From NCBI RefSeq assembly GCF_009759665.1, contig NZ_WQNE01000003.1:248001-312000 (forward strand): a stretch of 64,000 nt of DNA. Reading direction: 5' to 3'. This DNA is from Bradyrhizobium cajani (lineage in GTDB: Bacteria; Pseudomonadota; Alphaproteobacteria; Rhizobiales; Xanthobacteraceae). The position numbers were made by a program, and so were the translations under genes. Of the stretch, positions 15,452 to 24,250 are shown in pieces (position 1 is the first letter of the stretch; each line of letters opens with the position of its first letter). The notes beneath the pieces were generated by a model. The model saw only the letters and a program-made list of their open reading frames with translations, was not told where the DNA came from and ran no database searches.

Positions 15452-17014
15452 TCACGCCGGCTTCAGCGAGGCCAGCGCATTTTCCAGCAGCGAGCGCACC
15501 CGCGCGGCGTCGCCGGATTTCACCACGGCCGGGTCGAGATAGAGCTCCAGCCCCGGCGCGCGCTCGGTGATGATGCCGCTCTTCTCCGCCGCCGCGTCGG
15601 CCAACGCATCCACCGAATAGGGAATCACCTCGCGGCTGATGCCCTTCATCGTGATCGCCGGCAGCGCATGCGCGCGGACGATGTCGCTGACGAGCGCGAA
15701 GGTCTCGTAGCTCAGCACGATGCCGCCGGGCTCGGCGATCGATTGCAGGCGCGCGGCGAGGTTCGCCTCGGCGCCGATGATGGTGTAGTCCATGCGGTCG
15801 CTGCTGCCGAAATTGCCGACATTGCAATAGCCGGAATTGATGCCCATGCGCGAGCGGAACGGCTGCTCGATGCCGGAGGCGCGCCATTTCGCATTGAGCT
15901 CGGCAAGGCGCTGCTGCATGCGCCAGGCCATCTGGAGGCAGGCCTGCGCATCGGCACGGTCGCCTTTGGTCTCGGGATCACCGAAGAAGATCAGCATGGC
16001 GTCGCCGATGAACTTGTCGATGGTGCCGCCATATTCATGGGCGATCGCCGACATCTCGGTGAAATATTCGTTGAGGAGCTGGGTCAGCAATTCAGGCTGA
16101 AGCCGCTCCGCGGTCGCGGTGAAATTCTGGATGTCGGAGAAGAAGATGGTGAGCTTCTTGCGCTCGGTGTGGATGGTGACATCCTTCTGGCCGGAGAAGA
16201 TGCTCTTGTAGACCTGCGGCGGGATGTAGCGCGAGATCTTCATCGACAGCGAGGCGAGGAAATCGTTGGCGGATTCGAGCTCCTTGTTCATGCCCTTGAT
16301 ACGGCTGGCCTGGCGGCGCTGGAGCGACAGGAACGACAGGCCGCTGCCGGCGGCGATCACAAAGTAGGCCAGCAGGAACTTGAACGAGAAGATGTTGGCC
16401 GCGATCGGCTGCGCGATGATGACTTCCTGGATGCCCCTGACGTCGCCGACCTTCCAGTCCTTCTTCGGGCTCTCGGGGTGGCTGTTGTGACAGCTCACGC
16501 AGGCCGGGCCCATGGTGACAGGCGCGACGAGGCGGACCTTGTCGTTGAACAGCGAGGTCTCGGTCTCGACGATCTTCTGCTCGGGATCCTTGCGCAGCGC
16601 ATCGAGCGCGTCCTTCTCGAACTTGTCGAGCTGGTGCGGGGCGCGGTTCTGGAACGGGAAGTCCGAGACGAAGCGGTAGGTGATGTTCTCCTGCTGCGCG
16701 CCGATCACCCGGCCAAGCTCGAGCGACAGCGTCGCCGGAATCGGGATCGCGCCGGGGACGGACTCGTAATTGTGCACGACCTTCGTCGTGCCGTTCGGGT
16801 TGGCCAGCACGCGTCCGACCACGTTGGAGGCATAGTAGCTGCGCACGCTGGATATGACCGAATTGAGATCGGCGGCCTGCCGGCGCAGCGCGGTCTTGCT
16901 CAGCTCGGTCAGGTCCAGCCAGACCGCGAGCGGCAGAGCGAGCAGGAGGAAGGCGATCACGGCGCCGGTGAGGATGCCGCTCTTGCGCTGTTCTTCGGAG
17001 ATCTCTTGTTTCAC
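15452..17014 (-). CDS. Class III adenylate/guanylate cyclase with periplasmic c-type haem motif
   Basis: The 520-residue protein has two transmembrane helices (about residues 13-33 and 212-230) around a DUF3365-like periplasmic domain. That domain holds C172-V-S-C175-H176, a c-type haem attachment motif. The cytoplasmic class III cyclase domain has metal aspartates in IFFSDIQNF and KFIGDAMLI, the DYT substrate element and NLAARL. It should make cAMP or cGMP in response to a haem-sensed signal such as redox state or a gas (inference). GTG 17014 is chosen because GGAG lies about 9 bases upstream; a TTG at 17047 lacks any site. The C-terminus has a 70-residue extension. Confidence 0.82.
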   Translation of the reverse strand: MKQEISEEQRKSGILTGAVIAFLLLALPLAVWLDLTELSKTALRRQAADLNSVISSVRSYYASNVVGRVLANPNGTTKVVHNYESVPGAIPIPATLSLELGRVIGAQQENITYRFVSDFPFQNRAPHQLDKFEKDALDALRKDPEQKIVETETSLFNDKVRLVAPVTMGPACVSCHNSHPESPKKDWKVGDVRGIQEVIIAQPIAANIFSFKFLLAYFVIAAGSGLSFLSLQRRQASRIKGMNKELESANDFLASLSMKISRYIPPQVYKSIFSGQKDVTIHTERKKLTIFFSDIQNFTATAERLQPELLTQLLNEYFTEMSAIAHEYGGTIDKFIGDAMLIFFGDPETKGDRADAQACLQMAWRMQQRLAELNAKWRASGIEQPFRSRMGINSGYCNVGNFGSSDRMDYTIIGAEANLAARLQSIAEPGGIVLSYETFALVSDIVRAHALPAITMKGISREVIPYSVDALADAAAEKSGIITERAPGLELYLDPAVVKSGDAARVRSLLENALASLKPA

Positions 17015-17205
17015 CCTGTGGCTCCGTTGTGTGCGATTTTGTCGCAAATCAGATGGATTTGCGGCGCAGCCTGCGGCGGCACAGAGCCAATAATTGCAAG
17101 CCGGCGCAACCCCATTTTATGGTGGTCGCGCCAGGTGCCTTTTCGTTTGATCACGGATGCTTAAGATCGGCACCGACCTGCATCCGCTCCGCCGGGGAGA
17201 GACTT

Positions 17206-18297
17206 ATGACCGAGACCGTCCGCATCAGACGCTTTCACGCGCGGCCCGTGATCGTGCCGATGAACCTGCCGCTGCAGACCTCGACCGGCGCGGTCGCGAA
17301 AGCGCCGCTGGTGCTGATCGACTGCGAGACCGATCAGGGCGTGCGCGGGCACGCTTATCTGTTTTCGATCACGCCGTCTGCCTTGAAGCCGCTGACGGCG
17401 ATGGTCACGGAAATGTCGGACCTCGTCGCCGGCGACGAGCTGCTGCCGTTCGAGATCGAGCGCAAGCTGGCCCAGCGCTTCACGCTGCTCGGGCTTGCCG
17501 GCCTGCAGCGGCTGGCGCAATCCGGCATCGACATGGCGGCTTGGGATGCACTGGCACGCAGCAAGGGCCTGCCGCTGGCGCGCCTGCTCGGCGGTGCGCC
17601 GAAGCCGGTCAGGGCCTACAATTCGAAGGGGCTCGGCATCATGCCGGCGGGCGCCGCGGTGGAGGAGGCTCACAAGCTGCTGGCCGAGGGCTTTCAGGCC
17701 GCGAAGATCCGCGTCGGCCGGCCCGATGCGCGCGAAGATCTCGCGGTCGTGCGCGCGGTGCGCAAGGCCGTCGGCGATCAGGTGACGCTGATGTGCGACT
17801 ACAATCAGGCGCTCACAGTGACCGAAGCGATCCGCCGCGGCGAGATGCTCGACGACGAGGGCTTGAGCTGGATCGAGGAGCCGATCCGCCACGACGATTA
17901 TGCCGGCTGTGCCCGCATTGCGGACGCGCTGCGCACGCCGGTGCAGATCGGCGAGAACTTTGACAGTGCCTTCTCGATGCAATCCGCTCTGTCGGCGGAG
18001 GCCTGCGACTACGTGATGCCGGACGTGCAACGCATCGGCGGCGTCACCGGCTGGCTCCGGGCCGCCTCGCTCGCGCACGCCGCCGGCATCGAGATGTCGA
18101 CGCATCTGTTCTCGGAGGTCAGCGCGCATCTCTTGTGCGTGACGCCAACCGCGCACTGGCTGGAATATGTCGACTGGGCCGACGCGGTGCTGGCGAGGCG
18201 ATTGAGGATCAAGGACGGCTTTGCGCTGCCGGGCGAGGAGCCCGGCAACGGGATCGAATGGGACGAGGCGGCGGTGAAGAAGTATGCAGTCTCGTAG
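17206..18297 (+). CDS. Mandelate racemase/muconate lactonizing enzyme family protein
   Basis: The 363-residue enolase-superfamily enzyme has metal ligands in the order MCDYNQ (Asp), WIEEPI (Glu) and IGENF (Glu). The DVQRIGG aspartate and STHLFSE histidine form the racemase-type dyad. On the opposite face the usual K-x-K reads K-I-R, so the second base lysine is an arginine. The enzyme abstracts a proton next to a carboxylate; substrate and product are unknown. ATG 17206 follows GGGGAGA. No transporter or dehydrogenase for the same acid is adjacent. The stop lies within repeat B. Confidence 0.85.
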   Translation: MTETVRIRRFHARPVIVPMNLPLQTSTGAVAKAPLVLIDCETDQGVRGHAYLFSITPSALKPLTAMVTEMSDLVAGDELLPFEIERKLAQRFTLLGLAGLQRLAQSGIDMAAWDALARSKGLPLARLLGGAPKPVRAYNSKGLGIMPAGAAVEEAHKLLAEGFQAAKIRVGRPDAREDLAVVRAVRKAVGDQVTLMCDYNQALTVTEAIRRGEMLDDEGLSWIEEPIRHDDYAGCARIADALRTPVQIGENFDSAFSMQSALSAEACDYVMPDVQRIGGVTGWLRAASLAHAAGIEMSTHLFSEVSAHLLCVTPTAHWLEYVDWADAVLARRLRIKDGFALPGEEPGNGIEWDEAAVKKYAVS

Positions 18298-18380
18298 CCC
18301 GGATGGAGCGCAGCGCAATCCGGGAAAGTCTCTCCGCGACGGGGAAGCCCCCGGATTGCGCTGCGCTCCATCCGGGCTAC
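18294..18380. repeat. Palindromic repeat family B, copy 1
   Basis: An 87-base hairpin element beginning GTAGCCCGGATGGAGCGC and ending with the inverse GCGCTCCATCCGGGCTAC. A second copy is at 55495-55579. It begins inside the stop codon of the enolase-family gene and may serve as its terminator. Confidence 0.85.
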
Positions 18381-18440
18381 GCTCTCGTGCCCTCGTTGCG
18401 AGATCACCCGAAGCTGACTAACGCTGCCCCCTATGACCAC

Positions 18441-18904
18441 ATGGCGACCCCCATCCTCATATCCGAGTCGTCGCGATTGGCCTGCACTGGCGGGACGGAC
18501 GTCTGCTCGCGGCCGAAGTGCGCGATGATGCTGGCCTGATCAAGGGCGTGCGTCCGCTCGGCGGCGAGATCGAGTTCGGCGAGAGCTGGCGGGCTGCCCT
18601 CATCCGTGAATTCAAAGAAGAGCTCGGCATCGACGTGATCCTCAAGGGCGAGCCCTTGATGATGGAGAACATCTTCGTCCATGAGGGCGCAACCGGCCAT
18701 GAGGTGATGTTCATCGCCGAGGTCGTGTTTCCCGATGCTGCATTCCGCGATCAGGACCGCATCGACTTCAGAGAAGACAACGGCGCGCACATCGTCGCCC
18801 GCTGGTTCGACCTGGCCGATCTCGATGTGGAGGGCGCCCCGAGCCTGTTTCCGACCGGACTGAAGGACTTGCTGCTGGGCACCATAAAAGGCAGGCCCGC
18901 GTAA
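18441..18904 (+). CDS. Nudix hydrolase, apparent 1-base frameshift near the start
   Basis: The protein carries a perfect Nudix box: G-x5-E-x7-R-E-F-K-E-E-L-G-I within GGEIEFGESW to EELGI. Such enzymes split nucleoside diphosphates linked to another group. The intact frame from GTG 18518 gives 128 residues but loses the first Nudix strands. In the same frame, coding-like sequence extends upstream as HPHIRVVAIGLHWRDGRLL back to 18452, with no start codon. ATG 18441 opens in another frame as M-A-T-P, and one extra C in the C5 run at 18448-18452 would join the two. Either a sequencing error or a true frameshift fits. Confidence 0.7.
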
Positions 18905-18934
18905 GCGGACCCCAGCTTTACCAGACGCGATGTT

Positions 18935-19819
18935 TCACACGAAGGAAAAGCCGGGCTGGCCGCGAAGGAAGCCGTTGGCAAAGGCGACGCCCGGATAAAG
19001 ATCGGACAAACGGCGGCTTGCGCCTTCGGCATCCTCGTGTCCGTCGAGCACGTCGCGAAAGGTTCTGACGACGTCGACCATGTCGCAATCCTGCGGCGAC
19101 AGGCGCAGCGAGCCGATCCCGGCCTCGCGCAGCGCGCCGATGTCACCGACGAGATTGGTGCAGGCATGCGACAGGGTCTGGACGCCGTTGATCGTGAGGA
19201 ACTCCTGCTGGTCCAGCGTCTTCAGCGCGAGCCCGTCGGGGTCCTTTTCGCAGACGAAGCGGCAATTGTCCTTGGAGAGCTTGTGAAGCCGCGCATGGTA
19301 GCAACGGGCGGAGATCGCCAGCGGCACCCGGCCGAAAGCAAAGATTTCGATCACGGCTTGGGGCACCGCGGCGGCAATCACTCCCGCCGACGAGATTGGC
19401 AGCTCGGGCGGCAGGCAGATGCGCGCGGCGCCCTGCCGGACGTGAAAGGCCGCGCTGGTCTCGTTGTAGATGTTGACGTAGGGCCCGATCGCATGCGGCC
19501 GGCCCGTGATCGAGCGGAGGCAGGTCAAATCGTTCACCTCGACCAACGCGTCCTCAGTTGCGCAAAGCTCTTCGGTTTGGCGCCGCTCGCGCCGCAGCGA
19601 CACCAGGATCAATGAGCCCAGCAGGACCTGCTTGCCGGCTCGCTGGAGCCGTTCGATGACCTCGGGCAGATGCTCCGCGAAGAACGGCGACCGTTTCGAG
19701 CACACGATCTCGCCCACCGACACGACATCGACCGGCGCCTCGTCGGCGATCCGGACGTAGAAATCGCGCCAGCGCTCCGGCGCCCAATTGTAGAGGACGG
19801 GGCCGAGACTAAGCTGCAT
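18935..19819 (-). CDS. ubiV: UbiV, O2-independent ubiquinone hydroxylation protein
   Basis: The 294-residue protein is of the U32 peptidase-like family. The four cysteines expected to bind a 4Fe-4S cluster are visible: IVCSKRS near the N-terminus and three in SARCYHARLHKLSKDNC-RFVC. With UbiU it hydroxylates the ubiquinone ring without O2. ATG 19819 has GAGAGA about 7 bases upstream. It lies 32 bases behind ubiU and ends the ubiT-ubiU-ubiV operon. The start MQLSLGPVLYNW is typical of UbiV. Confidence 0.88.
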   Translation of the reverse strand: MQLSLGPVLYNWAPERWRDFYVRIADEAPVDVVSVGEIVCSKRSPFFAEHLPEVIERLQRAGKQVLLGSLILVSLRRERRQTEELCATEDALVEVNDLTCLRSITGRPHAIGPYVNIYNETSAAFHVRQGAARICLPPELPISSAGVIAAAVPQAVIEIFAFGRVPLAISARCYHARLHKLSKDNCRFVCEKDPDGLALKTLDQQEFLTINGVQTLSHACTNLVGDIGALREAGIGSLRLSPQDCDMVDVVRTFRDVLDGHEDAEGASRRLSDLYPGVAFANGFLRGQPGFSFV

Positions 19820-19851
19820 CGGTATTTCTCTCAATCATGCCGGACCGTCGC

Positions 19852-20829
19852 TTATCGCCACGTCTTGCGATAGGCGCCGAGCGTGGTGGCCTGGCCTTCG
19901 GTGAACGGCTTCAGGCTCACGATGTCCGCTTCGCGCCCCTGCTCGAGGGTATCGAGCGCGCGGCGGAAATGACGGACCACGCTCTCGATATAGGCGCGTC
20001 CGCGCTGACGCCCTTCGATCTTCAGCGCGGCCACCCCGGCGCTTTTCAGTCCCGTGAGCAGCGTGGTGGCATCGAGACTGACCGGATCCTCGAAGATGTA
20101 GCCGTCGCCATGCGCGGTGGAGAAGCGCCCCTTGCAGAGGGTCGGATAGCCTGCGGCTTCCTGCGGGGCGAAGCGGTTGATGGTGAAGCCGCCAAGCCGG
20201 GACGTCGTCCCCCGCACGGTGTCCTCATAGGCCACGTGGCTCGCCGGTGAGCAGACACCCTGCATGTTCGGCGATTTGCCGGTGGCATAGGACGACAGGG
20301 AGCAGCGCCCTTCGGCCATCACGCAAAGGCCGCCGAACACGAACACCTCGGTCTCGCAGGTCGTCTCGCGGGTGATTTCGGCGATCTCCGCAACACTGAG
20401 CACGCGGGGCAGCACGACGCGGCGCGCCCCGAACGTCCCGACGTAGAAGGCGATGGCATCGGGATTTGCGGCGGCGGCCTGCACCGAGACATGAAGGCGC
20501 TGGCCCGGATGGCGCTTGGCGACGTAGTCCATCAGCCCGATATCGGCGACGATCAGCGCGTCGGCCCCGGCGGCGACGGCATCGTCCACGGCGCGCTGCC
20601 AGAGCGCCACGGAGGAGGCCCGCGGAAAGGTGTTGATGGCGACGAGGATGCGCGCGCCGCGACCGTGGGCAAACGCAATCCCCTTGCGCAGCTCGTCGCG
20701 GCTGAAGTTCAGCCCCGGAAAATTGCGCGCGTTGGTCTCGTCGTTGAAGCCGCAATAGACGGCGTCCGCGCCCGCATCGATGGCGCTCCGCAGCGCGGCC
20801 GGCGTGCCGGCAGGACAGATCAGCTCCAT
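19852..20829 (-). CDS. ubiU: UbiU, O2-independent ubiquinone hydroxylation protein
   Basis: The 325-residue U32-family protein begins MELICPAGTPAALRSAIDAG and has the cysteine set GGLCVMAEGRC, GVCSPAS and PTLCKGRF, matching the Fe-S cluster ligands of UbiU. It forms a heterodimer with UbiV. ATG 20829 (or GTG 20832) overlaps the ubiT stop codon, so the genes are translationally coupled. Together with ubiD/ubiX across the divergent promoter it points to ubiquinone synthesis under low oxygen. Confidence 0.9.
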   Translation of the reverse strand: MELICPAGTPAALRSAIDAGADAVYCGFNDETNARNFPGLNFSRDELRKGIAFAHGRGARILVAINTFPRASSVALWQRAVDDAVAAGADALIVADIGLMDYVAKRHPGQRLHVSVQAAAANPDAIAFYVGTFGARRVVLPRVLSVAEIAEITRETTCETEVFVFGGLCVMAEGRCSLSSYATGKSPNMQGVCSPASHVAYEDTVRGTTSRLGGFTINRFAPQEAAGYPTLCKGRFSTAHGDGYIFEDPVSLDATTLLTGLKSAGVAALKIEGRQRGRAYIESVVRHFRRALDTLEQGREADIVSLKPFTEGQATTLGAYRKTWR

Positions 20830-21362
20830 CACCTCTGCTCCTGCGGCGAGCCGGTCAGCCTGTCCCGCGCGGCCTCGAAGGAACGCCTCACCGGCTCGCC
20901 CAACGGACCGAACAGGGAAGCCAGCTCCTCGGCGAGATCGAGCCGCGCATCGTCGATCGCGTTGCGCAAGGCCAGCACGGCCTCCATGTCGCCTTCGATT
21001 CCGAGCTGGCGCGAGAACATCAGCGCGTCGCCATCGACCCTGCCCTCGACCAGGGCAAGCAGGTTTGCGAGCGAGGCGGAGACACAGGCATCCAGGCCTT
21101 GCGGCAGCTCGCGCAACACCAAGAGTCGCGGCGGCGTGGCCTCGACGATGAAGGCGAACGGCAGATCGACCGGCTTGATCCCGAATCGCGCACGGCGATG
21201 TTGGCCGAGCCGGTCGAGCAGGCCGGGATTGCGCCTCAAGATCCGCGCGAGGAAGCCACCGAGCGCGAATTGCAGCGGCAGCAGCGGCAAGGGACGTATC
21301 ACGAGCGCGAGCAGGGGCGGGATTGTCGGCAATGAACCGGACGCGACGGACGAATGACTCAT
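20829..21362 (-). CDS. ubiT: UbiT, SCP2-domain accessory factor of anaerobic ubiquinone synthesis
   Basis: The 177-residue protein has an SCP2 lipid-binding fold: the FALGGFLARILRRNPGLLDRLG helix region, LPFAFIVEATPPRLLVL strands, and the DACVSASLANLLALVEG to GDALMFSRQLGIEGDMEAVLAL core. UbiT is thought to bind isoprenoid quinone intermediates for UbiU-UbiV. ATG 21362 is used; upstream extension to 21467 runs into the divergent promoter and ubiD start. It is first in the operon. Confidence 0.82.
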   Translation of the reverse strand: MSHSSVASGSLPTIPPLLALVIRPLPLLPLQFALGGFLARILRRNPGLLDRLGQHRRARFGIKPVDLPFAFIVEATPPRLLVLRELPQGLDACVSASLANLLALVEGRVDGDALMFSRQLGIEGDMEAVLALRNAIDDARLDLAEELASLFGPLGEPVRRSFEAARDRLTGSPQEQR

Positions 21363-21395
21363 CTCGCCATCTGAGCCGATTGCGCGCAAAAGTAT

Positions 21396-21409
21396 TTGAC
21401 CGGGAACAA
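21396..21409. promoter_or_regulatory. FixK/FNR-like box between ubiT and ubiD
   Basis: TTGACCGGGAACAA matches the TTGAT-N4-ATCAA consensus of FNR/FixK regulators at both TTGA and CAA ends, with three differences in 14. It lies 34 bases from the ubiT start and 53 from the ubiD start. It fits oxygen-limited induction of both operons. Binding is inferred. Confidence 0.6.
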
Positions 21410-21461
21410 TGATGATCGAAATCACGCCGGCTAGCTTCTGCTTTTTCAGGAGCCTGTCCAC

Positions 21462-22994
21462 TTGCAACGTGACGTTCCGCGCTTCGGCGAACTATCCGAC
21501 TTCCTGCGCTTCATCGAAGGCAAGGGCCAGCTGCGACGCATTCGCGAACGCGTTTCCGTCGTGCACGAGGTCACCGAGATCCACCGGCGCGTGATCGGGG
21601 AGCACGGACCGGCATTATTGTTCGAGCGGCCGGTCAGGGCCGACGGTGTTCAATCCGAGATGCCGCTGCTGACCAATCTCTTCGGCACGGTGGAGCGGAC
21701 CGCATGGGGCATGGGCATCACGCCGGACCGGCTGGAAGAGCTCGGCGCGCTGCTCGCCGAGCTGCGCGCGCCGCGCCCTCCCCATGGCATTCGAGATGCC
21801 TGGCACAAGCTGCCGCTGGCCCGCGCCGCGCTTGCAACGCGGCCACGATCGCGCCCTGCGGCGCCGGTGCAGGATCGCGCGATGATGGGCGAGGACATCG
21901 ATCTGACAAAACTGCCGGCGCAGATCTGCTGGCCGGGCGAGCCTGCACCTTTGATCACATGGCCGCTGGTCATCACCGCGCCGCCGGAATCATCGTCTGC
22001 TGACCAGGAGGAGAATGTCGGCGTCTATCGCATGCAGATCCTCGGCCCTGACCGCGCCATCATCCGCTGGCTTGCCCATCGCGGCGGCGCCCGGCATCAC
22101 CAGCAATGGAAATCCCTGGGGCGCGACATGCCGGTCGCGATCGTCATCGGCGCCGATCCCGCAACGATCCTGGCCGCCGTGCTGCCGCTGCCCGAGACGA
22201 TATCCGAGCTGCGCTTCGCAGGCATCCTGCGCGGCGAGCGGCCCGAGCTGACGCCGTGCCTCACGATTCCTCTCGCGGTCCCGGCCGCGGCCGAGATCGT
22301 CATCGAGGGCGTTGTCTCGGCAACCGAGACCGCCGCCGAAGGCCCCTATGGCGATCACACCGGCTACTATAATTCGGTCGAGGAGTTTCCCGTGCTGCGC
22401 GTCACCGCCATCACGTCGCGCCGACAGCCGATCTATCTCTCGACCTTCACCGGCCGCCCGCCGGACGAGCCGTCCCGGATCGGCGAAGCATTGAACCGGC
22501 TGTTCGTGCCGCTGATCCGGCAGCAATTCCCCGAGGTGACCGACTGCTGGCTGCCGCCCGAGGCCTGCTCCTACCGCGTCGCCATCGCCTCCATCAGGAA
22601 GCGCTATCCCGGCCAGGCGCGGCGGCTGATGCTGGGCCTGTGGTCGATGCTGCCGCAGTTCAGCTACACCAAGCTGCTGATCGTGGTCGACGACGACATC
22701 GATATCCGCGACTGGCGCGCGGTGATGTGGGCGGTTGCGACCCGCAGCGACAGCTCGCGCGATCTCGTCACGCTCTCCGACACGCCGATCGACTATCTCG
22801 ACTTCGCCTCGCCGAAATCCGGCCTCGGCGGCAAGCTCGGGATCGATGCCACCACCAAGATCCCGCCCGAGACGGAGCGGGCCTGGGGCGAGCCCCTGGC
22901 GATGGATCCGGCCGTGGTCGCCAGGGTCGATGCGATGTGGCCTGCGCTTGGTCTTGGCGGAACTAGCGGCCTGCAACTGCGCGAGCCCGCATGA
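21462..22994 (+). CDS. ubiD: UbiD family decarboxylase
   Basis: The 510-residue enzyme uses prenylated FMN to remove the carboxyl group of 4-hydroxy-3-polyprenylbenzoate. Marks are the N-terminal LSDFLRFIEGKGQLRRI, VGVYRMQILGPDRAIIRW (with the conserved Arg), EGPYGDHTGYYN (with Glu) and the SYRVAIASIRKRYPGQ segment. It starts with TTG 21462, with AGGAG about 10 bases upstream. ubiX overlaps its end by four bases. The UbiD family also holds other aryl decarboxylases, but ubiX coupling and the ubiTUV neighbours favour the ubiquinone role. Confidence 0.87.
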   Translation: MQRDVPRFGELSDFLRFIEGKGQLRRIRERVSVVHEVTEIHRRVIGEHGPALLFERPVRADGVQSEMPLLTNLFGTVERTAWGMGITPDRLEELGALLAELRAPRPPHGIRDAWHKLPLARAALATRPRSRPAAPVQDRAMMGEDIDLTKLPAQICWPGEPAPLITWPLVITAPPESSSADQEENVGVYRMQILGPDRAIIRWLAHRGGARHHQQWKSLGRDMPVAIVIGADPATILAAVLPLPETISELRFAGILRGERPELTPCLTIPLAVPAAAEIVIEGVVSATETAAEGPYGDHTGYYNSVEEFPVLRVTAITSRRQPIYLSTFTGRPPDEPSRIGEALNRLFVPLIRQQFPEVTDCWLPPEACSYRVAIASIRKRYPGQARRLMLGLWSMLPQFSYTKLLIVVDDDIDIRDWRAVMWAVATRSDSSRDLVTLSDTPIDYLDFASPKSGLGGKLGIDATTKIPPETERAWGEPLAMDPAVVARVDAMWPALGLGGTSGLQLREPA

Positions 22995-23596
22995 GCGAGC
23001 GGCATGGCGTGATCGTCGGCATCAGCGGCGCCTCGGGCGCTGCCATCGGCGTGCGCATCGTCGAGCGGCTGGCGGAGAATCCGCGCTGTGCGGTGCATCT
23101 CGTGATCTCGCCGGCGGCCGAGCGCACGCTCACCGAAGAGGTCGGTGCCGGCGCGCTGCCCCGGCTGCACACCCTCGCCTTCCGCGACCATAATCCTTCC
23201 GACATCGGCGCCAGCATCGCCAGCGGCTCGTTTCCGGTCAGCGGCATGATCGTGGCGCCGTGCTCGATCCGCACGCTGTCGGCCATCGCCTTCGGGCATC
23301 TGGACAATCTGCTCGTGCGCGCGGCCGACGTGCAGCTCAAGGAGCGACGCCGCCTGGTGCTCCTGGTCCGCGAAAGCCCGCTGCATCTCGGACATCTCCG
23401 CGCGATGCTGCAGGCGACGGAGATCGGCGCAATCATTGCGCCACCGCTGCCCGCCTTCTACCTGAAGCCGCAATCGACAGCCGAGATCGTCGACCAGATC
23501 GCCTGCCGCGCGATCAATCTGCTGGGCCTGCCCGACATCTCGGCGCCGGCGCTGAGATGGCAGGGTCGTGCAGCTGCATCGCCCGACGACCGGTAG
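22991..23596 (+). CDS. ubiX: UbiX flavin prenyltransferase
   Basis: The 201-residue protein makes prenylated FMN for UbiD from FMN and dimethylallyl phosphate. Visible family motifs are the GISGASGAAIGVRIVERL FMN loop, the MIVAPCSIRTLSAIAFG segment and the LKERRRLVLLVRESPLHLGHL stretch. ATGA overlap with ubiD shows coupling. The C-terminus (ISAPALRWQG) is typical. Cytosolic. Confidence 0.9.
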   Translation: MSERHGVIVGISGASGAAIGVRIVERLAENPRCAVHLVISPAAERTLTEEVGAGALPRLHTLAFRDHNPSDIGASIASGSFPVSGMIVAPCSIRTLSAIAFGHLDNLLVRAADVQLKERRRLVLLVRESPLHLGHLRAMLQATEIGAIIAPPLPAFYLKPQSTAEIVDQIACRAINLLGLPDISAPALRWQGRAAASPDDR

Positions 23597-23622
23597 GCCC
23601 TCGCCGACCTGACGCAGCGGCA

Positions 23623-24108
23623 TCACCGCGCCCCGCCGTCATCGCGCCGGTAGCGGAAGTCGCAGTGATCGGCGCCCTGCATGATGGTCTGCGTACGCGT
23701 GAGCCGGATATCGGAGCCGAACCCTTCCGCGGTCGCGAAGTCGGCGGTGCAGATCAGGAGGAAGCCGAGCTCGGGCTCGCCCAGCGCCTTATAGAACTCG
23801 GCATAGGCACATCGCTTCACGTCGAAGGCGAAGACGTCCTTCGACTGCTCGATGACGTCATAGGCGAGCGCGTCGTCGCGGGCATAGGTCTTGAAGGCGG
23901 ACGCGACAGCCGTGCCGAGGTCCGCCTCGTTGTTGTTAGCGTTCTTGGCCTTCCAGAATTCCTCGCCGAAGCCGCGATAGAGATCGCCGAGCGCCTTGCG
24001 CACCAGCGCGTTGGCGCGCGCCTCGCCGAGTTCGGCCTGGAGCGCCTTGACCAGCGGCACCAGCACCTGCGCCTGGATCTTTGCCTGCTCGATGACGGAA
24101 ACGCTCAT
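23623..24108 (-). CDS. ATC-hydrolase-family protein (L-2-amino-thiazoline-4-carboxylate hydrolase domain)
   Basis: The 161-residue helical protein ends with the motif HCDFRYR typical of this small family, whose founding member opens a thiazoline ring to S-carbamoylcysteine. The N-terminal part is a helical bundle (VIEQAKIQAQVLVPLVKALQAELGEARA), and VKRCAYAEFYKALGEPELG supplies a conserved cysteine. ATG 24108 has GAGGC upstream. It converges with ubiX and lies downstream of tRNA-Val. Most family members have no proven substrate. Confidence 0.6.
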   Translation of the reverse strand: MSVSVIEQAKIQAQVLVPLVKALQAELGEARANALVRKALGDLYRGFGEEFWKAKNANNNEADLGTAVASAFKTYARDDALAYDVIEQSKDVFAFDVKRCAYAEFYKALGEPELGFLLICTADFATAEGFGSDIRLTRTQTIMQGADHCDFRYRRDDGGAR

Positions 24109-24250
24109 GGGCGGCCTCGCGTTGAGGTATGACCGGAGCCCGTGCTGCAAGGGAACTTCGTGGCTTGCCTAGCCGCAACTCGCGGCTACAAGCCCGCCTG
24201 CGCCCTTCGGGCTCCGGCGTGGCATCCTTCTCTCGCGTCGCGAGCGAAGG

